Positions 24,390 to 31,232 of a stretch of 33,585 nucleotides of DNA are shown here, in pieces. The position numbers and the translations under genes are program-made. How positions within the stretch are numbered: position 1 is the stretch's first letter; the number at the start of each line of letters is the position of its first letter. Source of the DNA: Armatimonadota bacterium (lineage in GTDB: Bacteria; Armatimonadota; Chthonomonadetes; Chthonomonadales; CAJBBX01); contig JAPLCQ010000025.1 in NCBI GenBank assembly GCA_026392115.1, positions 1 through 33,585 on the forward strand. Direction: 5' to 3'. The notes under the pieces are model-generated. The model made no database searches. It saw only the letters and a list, made by a program, of their open reading frames with translations, and was not told the DNA's origin.

Positions 24390-25769
24390 ATGACCTCCTC
24401 GGCGGCATTCCCCACCACGCCGGGCGCCTACGACACCACGCATAACGGCGGCTACGACGTCTTCGTCGCCAAGCTCAACGCCGCCGGGACCGCGCTCGGC
24501 TACAGCACGTTCATGGGCGGCACGGGCACGACGCTGGACCGGGCCTTCGGGATCGCGGTGGACTCGGCGGGCGGCGCGTGGGTCACTGGCGGCACCCCGA
24601 GCTCGGCCTTCCCGGTCACCGCGGACGCCTACCAGGGCACATTCGGCGGCGGACCCCTGGCGGACGCCTTCGTCTCCCGCCTCAGCCCCACCGGCGCGTC
24701 GCTCACCTACAGCACCTTCCTCGGCGGCTCGGCTGAAGACGCCGGACGCGACGTGGCCATCAGCAGCACGGGCCAGGTCTTCGTGACCGGCTATGCCGGC
24801 GCCGGGTTCCCGACATCGGCCGGGGCCTTCCAGACGGTCTACGGCGGCAGCACGGCGGACGGCTGGGTCGCCCAGTTCGACGGTCGGGCGAGCACCGCCA
24901 TCGCGGTTGCGCCGGTCACCGGGCAGGTCGGTGAGCGGATTTATGTCACCGCCACGCTGACCTCGGGCGGCAGCGGCGTCTCCGGCGCGACGGTGACCTT
25001 CACCATGCCGGGCGGCGCCACCATCGACCGCACCACCGATGCCACCGGCATCGCCGACTACTACTGGGACATCCCCGTGGGCCAGGCAAGCGCCACCATC
25101 GGGGCGGCGTTTGCTGGCGATGGAACCTACGGCCCCTCGAGCAACACCGGCGCGCTGACCGTCACGGTGGCCTCCAAGATCAGCGTCAACGGCGCTTCGG
25201 GCACGGCGGGCTCCACCGTCGGCATCGTGGCCTACCTGTGGGACGGCAAGTCGATGTCCGGCCTCACGGGCAAGCAACTGACCCTGAAGATCGACGGCGG
25301 CTCGGCGTCCAACTTCCCGGCGCTCACGGCCGGCGCCTACGGCAAGGCGACCTACGCCTACGCCATTCCCGGCGCCATGTCCATCGGCGCCCATTCGACC
25401 ACGGTGGACTGGGTCGGCGGCGGCGGCTACCCCGCATCGCAGGGGACCGGCACGCTGACGGTGTCGGGAGTCGCGAACACCTACCTCTGGGTCCACAGCC
25501 ACGGCGCGACCCTGAACCAGGCCACCAAGCTCACCTGTTACCTGTATGACTACAGGCGCAACGGCGACCTGATCCCCGTCGCGGGCAAGTCCATCAGCTT
25601 CAGCGTGAGCGGCACGCCGGTGGGCTCGGCAGTCACGGCCGCCGACGGCAAGGCGTTCCGCGTCTATACGCCGACCGCCCTGGGAGCCCTTCCGCAGTCC
25701 TTCGCGTTCGCCGGCGACGGCGGCTATGCGGCGGCAAGCAACACCGGCACGCTGACCGTCGCCCCGTAG
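24390..25769 (+). CDS. 3' part of propeller gene 2
   Basis: The same frame continues to 25769, encoding the rest of blade 5, blades 6-7 (YSTFMGGTG and YSTFLGGSAED) and three Ig-like domains ending TGTLTVAP. The first ATG is at 24390 and a GTG abuts the stop at 24381; neither has a ribosome site or signal peptide, so independent expression is doubtful. The last Ig-like domain is nearly identical to that of gene 1. Confidence 0.4.
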   Translation: MTSSAAFPTTPGAYDTTHNGGYDVFVAKLNAAGTALGYSTFMGGTGTTLDRAFGIAVDSAGGAWVTGGTPSSAFPVTADAYQGTFGGGPLADAFVSRLSPTGASLTYSTFLGGSAEDAGRDVAISSTGQVFVTGYAGAGFPTSAGAFQTVYGGSTADGWVAQFDGRASTAIAVAPVTGQVGERIYVTATLTSGGSGVSGATVTFTMPGGATIDRTTDATGIADYYWDIPVGQASATIGAAFAGDGTYGPSSNTGALTVTVASKISVNGASGTAGSTVGIVAYLWDGKSMSGLTGKQLTLKIDGGSASNFPALTAGAYGKATYAYAIPGAMSIGAHSTTVDWVGGGGYPASQGTGTLTVSGVANTYLWVHSHGATLNQATKLTCYLYDYRRNGDLIPVAGKSISFSVSGTPVGSAVTAADGKAFRVYTPTALGALPQSFAFAGDGGYAAASNTGTLTVAP

Positions 25770-25802
25770 CGCCGCGGCCGCGACGACCGCATACGGACCG
25801 CA

Positions 25803-25838
25803 CAACGCCCCCGGCGGCTTCGGCTTCCGGGGGCGTTG
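25803..25838 (+). terminator. UUCG-capped hairpin after propeller gene 2
   Basis: CAACGCCCCCGGCGGC, TTCG loop, GCTTCCGGGGGCGTTG: 16 bp with one C-T mismatch. The outer pairs differ from the gene 1 copy but stay complementary (AACG with CGTT in place of GCG with CGC), consistent with selection for pairing. Confidence 0.75.
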
Positions 25839-25947
25839 GCGCGGATGGGCGGGTAGGGCGGATGCGTCGCCCCTGTCGCCCGGCCCCCCCTGCTTCGCCG
25901 ACCGCGTCGGTGGGGCCTGCGATCTCCCGCCGCGATGGGGCGGAGGC

Positions 25948-25976
25948 TTGCGCCCTTGCTTCTAAGCTGATATCAT
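25948..25976 (+). promoter_or_regulatory. Promoter of propeller gene 3
   Basis: TTGCGC (25948-25953), 17 bases, then TATCAT (25971-25976). The leader is about 65 bases, shorter than for the other paralogs. Confidence 0.72.
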
Positions 25977-26046
25977 ATGCGCGGTCGGCGCGTCGATGCG
26001 GCGGCGGCCCGGTGCAGTCTATCCTGCAGAAAGAAGGTTCAGGCCC

Positions 26047-28950
26047 ATGGTTCCACGTCCGCTGTCCCTCGCTTTGCCAGCGGCCCTGCTCGCGCTGACC
26101 GGCGCGGCCGGCGCCTCTCCCGCCGCTCGCGGGTCGGCCTCGCGTATGCTCAACCGGCCTCTGACGTTCGAGAGGAACACGGGACGCTACCCGAAGGATG
26201 TCCAGTTCGTCGCTCGCTCCGGTCAGGGCGCGCTCTCGCTGACGAGCCGCGAGGCCGTCCTGACGCTCAGGAGGGCGGGCCGGACCGCGGACCTTCGGCT
26301 GACGCTGCGGGGCTCCAACCCGAAGGCCGCGGCCTCGGGGCTCGACAAGCAGCCCGGCGTCGTGAGCTACTTCATCGGCAAGGACCCGGCGAAGTGGCGC
26401 ACCCACATTCCGACCTTCTCGCGCGTCAAGCTCGCCGGCGTCTACCCCGGCGTGGACCTGGTCTACTACGGCGCCGGCAAGTCGCGCACCCTGGAGTACG
26501 ACTTCGTCGTGAAGCCCGGCGCCGACCCGTCGAGAATCCGCATGGCGGTCTCCGGCGCGAAGTCGCTCCGCACCGTCGGCGGCAGGCTCGTCGCCTCCAC
26601 ATCCTGCGGCGACGTGACGCTGAACCGGCCCTACGCCTACCAGACCGTGGGCGGCGTCCGCAAGCAGGTCGCCTGCTCCTTCGCGCCGCGGGGCAACACC
26701 GTGGCATTCCGGATCGCGCGCTACGACGCTTCGCGTCCGCTCGTCGTGGACCCCACGCTGACTTACGAGTACTATATCGATAGTACCGGCGAAGACTACG
26801 CGGCCGGCGTCGCGGTCGACTCCACCGGGGCATGCTACACCGCGGGCGCCCTGGGCGTGGGCGCTTACGGCCTCTCAGACGCCTTCGCCGTGAAGGTCCG
26901 TGCCGACGGCGCCCTCGACTACCTGTCCTTTGTTGGCGGCGCCGATGACGACCGCGCCTGCGGCCTCGCGGTGGACGCGTCAGGCTGCGCCTATCTCACG
27001 GGTTCGACCTACAGCACGGACTTTCCGGTCACCCCGGGCGCAAAGTTCACCACGTTCGGCGGCGGCACGGACGCCTACGTCGTCAAGCTCGGCGCGGCCG
27101 GTTCCACGATCGAGTATGGCACCTACCTCGGCAATGACGGCTTCGACGACGCCTGGGGGATCGGCGTCGACGCCGCGGGCAACGCCTACGTGGCCGGCAA
27201 CACCAGCGCCAACTTCCCCGTGACGCCCGGCGCGTTCCAGACCGCGGGCGGCACGTCGGGCGAGGGGTTCGTCAGCAAGTTCAACGCCACCGGATCCGAC
27301 CTCGTCTACAGCACCTACCTGGCGGGCTCCGACAGCGACCTCGTCAACGGCATGGCGGTCGACGCGGCGGGCTGCGTCTACGTCACGGGCTGCACCTGCA
27401 GCTCCGACTTCCCCGTGACCCCCGGCGCGTTCCAGACGACGTTCGGCGGAGGGTCCAACTTCGGCGACGCCTTCCTCACGAAGCTCAAGGCCGACGGAAC
27501 CGGGCTCGTCTACAGCACCTACATCGGCGCGGCGGGCGAGGACACCGCCTACTCCGTCTCGGTGGACGCCGGCGGATACGCCTACGTCTGCGGCACCGCG
27601 GAGACAGGTTTCCCGACGACCGCGGGCGCGTACCAGACCGCGTTCGGCGGCTCGACGGACGCCTGGGTGGCCAAGGTCGACACCGACGGCTCCAAGCTGG
27701 TCTACTGCACCTATATCGGAGGCGCCCAGTGGGACGCCGCCTACGGCGTCTCGGCCGGGCCCGACGGAACGGCCTATGTGTCCAGCTACACGGCCGGCGA
27801 CTGGCCGGTGACGCCGGACGCCTACCAGGGCGCCTACGGCGGCGGGGACAGCGACTGGGCCATCACGGCGCTGAACCCGGCGGGTTCCGCCCTCACCTAC
27901 AGCACCTACTACGGCGCGGCCTCCTACGAGAGGTACCCGCTGATCGCCTTCTCGGGCGGCGCCGCCCATGTGGCCGGCGAACGTTCCAATGGCAGCAACG
28001 GCGACGCCCAGTTGGTCAAGTTCACCTTCACCACGGCTTCGACCTCCCTGGCCGTCGACAGCCTCAGCGCCACCGCGGGCGCGCGCGTCACGCTCCGCGG
28101 CCGCCTGACGGATGGGGCGGGCGCGGGCATCGCCGGTCAGCGGCTCCAGTTCAAGGTCGATGGCGGCGCGTGGGTCGCATCTGAAGTCCTCACCAGCGCC
28201 CTGGGCTACGCCACCCTCACCATCACGGCCCCGGCCGCCGGCTCCCACCCGCTGGCCTGCAAGTTCGACGCGGCCGGCTCGTACCCCGCGGCCGATGGAA
28301 CCGGCACGCTGGTTACCACCTCCCTCCTGGCCACCGCCGCCAGGGTGAACGCGGTGACGGCGGGCCCCGGCGACGGCGTGGACCTCGCCGCCTACCTCGT
28401 GACCCCCAACGGAACCAGCCCCGGCGCCGGCATCGCCGGTAAGCAGATGGAGTTCCAGCTCAACGGAGGGTCCTGGACCCCGGCCGCGGCGCCCACCGAC
28501 GCCGTCGGCAAGGCCACGGTCGCCGCGACGGCGCCGGCCGCGGCGGGCGATTACACCATCAACGCCCGCTTCGTGGGCGACGCCACGCACGCCGCCTCCA
28601 GCGGCACGGCCAAGCTCACGGTGGCGGCCAAGCGGAACGTCTACGTCTACACATTCAACCGTACCGTGGCGGGCGGCCCCACCAAGCTGATCGCCATGCT
28701 CTACTGGCGCCAGCAAGACGGCACGCTGACACCGCTCCGCGGCAAGTCCCTTCGGTTCCAGTGCCCGCGCGCCGCGGGCGTGGACGCGACGGTTGCCACG
28801 GACGCCTCAGGCAAGGCCGCCGCCGCGGTACCCGCGCTCGCGTCGGGTACCTATCCCTTCACCGTCGACTTCGCCGGCGACACGGACTACAACGCCGGCA
28901 CGGCTTCCGGCACACTGACGGTCGCGGGCGGGCCCAACCCTCCCGACTAG
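26047..28950 (+). CDS. Exported seven-bladed SBBP propeller/Ig-like protein 3
   Basis: A 967-residue paralog of genes 1, 2 and 4. Signal peptide MVPRPLSLALPAALLALTGA; DUF7948-like domain beginning RPLTFERNTGRYPKDVQFVARSG with both conserved Cys; seven SBBP repeats starting at YEYYIDSTG and ending near YSTYYGAAS; then three Ig-like domains. The last Ig-like domain (NVYVYTFNRTVAGG...GKSLRFQ) is divergent from those of genes 1 and 2, while an 81-base stretch of the N-terminal domain is identical to gene 2, so the gene looks mosaic. AGAAGG lies nine bases before the chosen ATG; an in-frame ATG at 25996 would add 17 basic residues before the signal peptide. Surface or secreted binding role inferred. 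Confidence 0.9.
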   Translation: MVPRPLSLALPAALLALTGAAGASPAARGSASRMLNRPLTFERNTGRYPKDVQFVARSGQGALSLTSREAVLTLRRAGRTADLRLTLRGSNPKAAASGLDKQPGVVSYFIGKDPAKWRTHIPTFSRVKLAGVYPGVDLVYYGAGKSRTLEYDFVVKPGADPSRIRMAVSGAKSLRTVGGRLVASTSCGDVTLNRPYAYQTVGGVRKQVACSFAPRGNTVAFRIARYDASRPLVVDPTLTYEYYIDSTGEDYAAGVAVDSTGACYTAGALGVGAYGLSDAFAVKVRADGALDYLSFVGGADDDRACGLAVDASGCAYLTGSTYSTDFPVTPGAKFTTFGGGTDAYVVKLGAAGSTIEYGTYLGNDGFDDAWGIGVDAAGNAYVAGNTSANFPVTPGAFQTAGGTSGEGFVSKFNATGSDLVYSTYLAGSDSDLVNGMAVDAAGCVYVTGCTCSSDFPVTPGAFQTTFGGGSNFGDAFLTKLKADGTGLVYSTYIGAAGEDTAYSVSVDAGGYAYVCGTAETGFPTTAGAYQTAFGGSTDAWVAKVDTDGSKLVYCTYIGGAQWDAAYGVSAGPDGTAYVSSYTAGDWPVTPDAYQGAYGGGDSDWAITALNPAGSALTYSTYYGAASYERYPLIAFSGGAAHVAGERSNGSNGDAQLVKFTFTTASTSLAVDSLSATAGARVTLRGRLTDGAGAGIAGQRLQFKVDGGAWVASEVLTSALGYATLTITAPAAGSHPLACKFDAAGSYPAADGTGTLVTTSLLATAARVNAVTAGPGDGVDLAAYLVTPNGTSPGAGIAGKQMEFQLNGGSWTPAAAPTDAVGKATVAATAPAAAGDYTINARFVGDATHAASSGTAKLTVAAKRNVYVYTFNRTVAGGPTKLIAMLYWRQQDGTLTPLRGKSLRFQCPRAAGVDATVATDASGKAAAAVPALASGTYPFTVDFAGDTDYNAGTASGTLTVAGGPNPPD

Positions 28951-28975
28951 TCCGACGTCACCAGCAACCGCACCC

Positions 28976-29009
28976 AGCGCCCCCGGAGGCTTCGGCTTCC
29001 GGGGGCGCT
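28976..29009 (+). terminator. UUCG-capped hairpin after propeller gene 3
   Basis: AGCGCCCCCGGAGGC, TTCG loop, GCTTCCGGGGGCGCT: a 15-bp stem with no mismatch (one G-T pair) closed by a C(UUCG)G tetraloop, and ending CTT. It begins 26 bases after the stop codon. Confidence 0.8.
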
Positions 29010-29149
29010 TGGCGTCGTGGATCGCCCTGGTTGCCCCTTCGCCGCCATCCATCCGCGTCCAGGCAGGAACCCGGGGCGGGCGCGGAGAACCCGTGTCCCG
29101 GGCGGCGGGATCTCGGCGCCGCCCGGCCCAGGCCGACAGGGAGGTCGAC

Positions 29150-30886
29150 ATGCTCGTTTCAGCCCGATGGGCGATGCCCGCCATCGCCATGGCGGTGTTG
29201 AGCGCCGCCGCAACGCCGGTCGCCGCCCAGTCCGTGCTTCTGGTCCCGGTGAGCGCCAACGGCCTCGCCTTCGATCCCCACGGCCGCAAGCTGTGGGCCA
29301 CCGTGGGCTCGGGCGGCGGAGCCATGGCGAACAGCGTGGTGAGCATCGATCCCGATACGGGGAGCCTGGGCAAGGCCACCTATATCGGCAGCGAACCGAA
29401 CCGGCTCGTGGTGTCGGACAAGGGGAAGTACCTGTACGTCGTCATCACCGACGGGCGCACCATCCGGCGGTTCGACATCGCCAGGCAGGAGGCCGGGCTG
29501 CAGTTCCCGGTCGGCGAGGGGCTGGCGGTCACCACGCTGGCGCCGATGCCCGGAGCGCCCGAAGCCGTCGTGGTGATGCGCCACCGTCCCGGCATCAGCC
29601 CCAACGACGCCGGGGTCGCCGTCTACGACAACGGGCAGCCCCGCCCGAGGACCGTCGGCACCGGGCACCACCTCGCGCCGGGCATCCATCCCACCCGCCT
29701 CTTCGGCTACGAGAACCAGATCTCATCCTGGGGTTTCACGACGGTGAACCTGACCAGGGAGGGCGCCGAGGGCGGCGGCTCCACGGGCAGCCTGCTCTCG
29801 GGCAACGTGGGACTGGGAAGCAGCGCCAACGGCCTCATCGTGGCCGGCGCGGCGAACGTCATCGACCCCGAGGCGCGGCAATCGGTCGGCTCCATCCCCG
29901 GCGGCGACGGCTGGATCACGCTGGACGCCCAGACCGGCCGCGCCCTGCGGTTGAGCGGCGGCAAGAACCAGTTCCTCCTGACGGCGTACGACCTGAAGAC
30001 GTTCGCCGAGGTCGGCTCCATCCCGATTATGAACATCGGCGCAAGCGGCGGACCCGGCGCCCTCCTGCGGTGCGACGACAAGACCCTCGCCTTCTCGGCC
30101 GGCGACCGGATCGTCATCCTCAAGGTCGATGTGGGACCGAAGCTGCCGCAGGTCGATCTCAGCGTCTCGCGGTCCGCGTTTCCTGAGCCGCTGCCCCGGA
30201 ACGGCCAACTAAAATACACGCTCACCGTCACGAACAACAGCCCCTTCGCCTGCACCGGCGTACACCTCACCGACGCGCTGCCTCCGAGCGCCGAGGTGCT
30301 GGGCACGAAGATGAGCCAGGGCAGCGGCGTGGCGGCCGACCACATCGTCCGAGCCGACCTCGGGAGCCTGAAGGGCGGCGCCAGGGCCACCGTGGAGGTC
30401 TCGCTGCAGGTGAACCGGCTCGACGACTTCGCGTTCGCCGCCGTTGTCCGCGCCTTTGAGCCGGACCCATCCACCTCCAATAACATCAGCCTCACCAGCC
30501 CGGCGCCGTTGGCCGTCGCGCTGCCCGACCTCGGCGGCGCCTGGCGGGGGCTCGAGCAGCGGTCGGTCGGCGCCGGCGTCAACCTGAGGGCGGGCCTCCG
30601 CGGCGTCTTCGAGATCGCGAATCTGGGCGAGCGCCCCTCCGGCCCGTGCCTTGTCCGCTTCTACCTCTCCGCCGGCCCCCGGCTCGTGGTGTCGATGTCG
30701 CAGCTGCTGCAAGAAGCTCCGATCCCCGCGCTGGCGAAGGGCCGTTCCTACCTCGTCAACCTGGAGGCCCCGCTGGAGCGCGGCGACGACGCGACGGGCC
30801 TCTACGTCATCGCGGTCATCGATCCCGGCGGCGCCGTGGCGGAGAAGACCAAGGACAACAACGTGGTGGGAACAGCCATCCCCTAG
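29150..30886 (+). CDS. Exported beta-propeller protein with DUF11 and CARDB-like domains
   Basis: A 578-residue protein not homologous to its SBBP neighbours. Signal peptide MLVSARWAMPAIAMAVLSAA. Residues about 27-325 resemble a YncE/lactonase-type propeller: LAFDPHGRKLWATVG, VVSIDPDTGSLGKATYIG, VVSDKGKYLYVVITDG. Residues about 330-443 form a DUF11 domain (VDLSVSRS...LKYTLTVTNNSPFACTGVHLTDALP...DPSTSNN), and residues 456-578 a CARDB-like domain ending VAVIDPGGAVAEKTKDNNVVGTAIP in pattern. No catalytic residues evident; an extracellular structural or binding role is inferred. AGGGAGG lies five bases before the ATG. It lacks the TTGCGC promoter of its neighbours and ends at its own hairpin. Confidence 0.87.
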   Translation: MLVSARWAMPAIAMAVLSAAATPVAAQSVLLVPVSANGLAFDPHGRKLWATVGSGGGAMANSVVSIDPDTGSLGKATYIGSEPNRLVVSDKGKYLYVVITDGRTIRRFDIARQEAGLQFPVGEGLAVTTLAPMPGAPEAVVVMRHRPGISPNDAGVAVYDNGQPRPRTVGTGHHLAPGIHPTRLFGYENQISSWGFTTVNLTREGAEGGGSTGSLLSGNVGLGSSANGLIVAGAANVIDPEARQSVGSIPGGDGWITLDAQTGRALRLSGGKNQFLLTAYDLKTFAEVGSIPIMNIGASGGPGALLRCDDKTLAFSAGDRIVILKVDVGPKLPQVDLSVSRSAFPEPLPRNGQLKYTLTVTNNSPFACTGVHLTDALPPSAEVLGTKMSQGSGVAADHIVRADLGSLKGGARATVEVSLQVNRLDDFAFAAVVRAFEPDPSTSNNISLTSPAPLAVALPDLGGAWRGLEQRSVGAGVNLRAGLRGVFEIANLGERPSGPCLVRFYLSAGPRLVVSMSQLLQEAPIPALAKGRSYLVNLEAPLERGDDATGLYVIAVIDPGGAVAEKTKDNNVVGTAIP

Positions 30887-30893
30887 CCGCCGC

Positions 30894-30915
30894 GAAGTCG
30901 CCGAAGGGCGACTTC
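30894..30915 (+). terminator. Hairpin after the propeller/DUF11 gene
   Basis: A perfect 9-bp stem, GAAGTCGCC/GGCGACTTC, with a GAAG loop starts eight bases after the stop codon. No T-tract. Confidence 0.6.
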
Positions 30916-30958
30916 CCGCCGTTCGTTGCCGCGGTTTCAACCGCCGTTCGTTGCCGCG
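30916..30958. repeat. 18-bp direct repeat
   Basis: CCGCCGTTCGTTGCCGCG occurs exactly at 30916-30933 and 30941-30958, a 25-base period, directly after the hairpin. Function unknown. Confidence 0.65.
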
Positions 30959-31073
30959 CCCGCGGACCCGAGCCATCGACGACGATGGCTTGCGCCGTCC
31001 TCCGGGATGGACCCATCTGGGGCGATGTTACGCGTCAGACGCTTGGGAACCCTTGATGAGTCCGCAAGAGGGC

Positions 31074-31102
31074 TTGCGCTCCGCCTCCGAACGTGATATC
31101 CT
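31074..31102 (+). promoter_or_regulatory. Promoter of propeller gene 4
   Basis: TTGCGC (31074-31079), 17 bases, then TATCCT (31097-31102). It shares the TGATATC context of the gene 3 promoter. The leader would be about 125 bases. Confidence 0.7.
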
Positions 31103-31232
31103 ACGCATGGTGGGCGCGCCGCGCGGTCGGCGGTCCGATGCGTGAGCTGCTCAATCTGAACTGAGGTCCTACGCGGACGGCTCCCTCAACGGTGGGGAAG
31201 CCTCTTGTTGCATAGATGAGGAAAGGTGGCGC

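Larger units (their letters stand above)
22773..25769 (+). pseudogene. Propeller/Ig-like protein 2, interrupted by an in-frame stop
   Basis: Read through one TAA at 24378-24380 (codon 536), this locus encodes a 998-residue paralog with the same order as its neighbours: signal peptide, DUF7948-like domain, seven SBBP repeats and three Ig-like domains. The stop falls inside blade 5 in GGCAACGCCTAAGTGGCC. The neighbouring paralog has GGCAACGCCTACGTGGCC at a matching blade position, so a single C-to-A change of a Tyr codon explains it. Frame and sequence quality are intact on both sides, so the change is recent, or is a base-call error. The first Cys of the conserved TSCGDV motif is also replaced (TAVGDV). 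GGAGAGG lies eight bases before the ATG. Confidence 0.85.
30887..31232. other. Intergenic region with repeats and promoter of propeller gene 4
   Basis: No gene seen. In order: a terminator hairpin, two 18-bp direct repeats, a second hairpin (AGCCATCG/CGATGGCT with an ACGA loop, 30971-30990), a lone TTGCGC at 30990 without a -10, and the full TTGCGC promoter at 31074. Confidence 0.6.

Noticed and set aside
23040-25805. Open frame of 921 codons opposite propeller gene 2
   Set aside because: It mirrors the repetitive plus-strand gene and has Ala/Gly/Val/Arg-rich composition; similar mirrors occur opposite the other propeller genes.
30990-31018. An extra TTGCGC upstream of propeller gene 4
   Set aside because: The hexamer 17 bases downstream is CCATCT, which is not a usable -10; the promoter at 31074 fits much better.
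31049-31075. Hammerhead-ribozyme-like TTGATGAGTCCGC
   Set aside because: The core needs CUGAUGA and a following GAAA with three stems; the first base differs and no GAAA follows.
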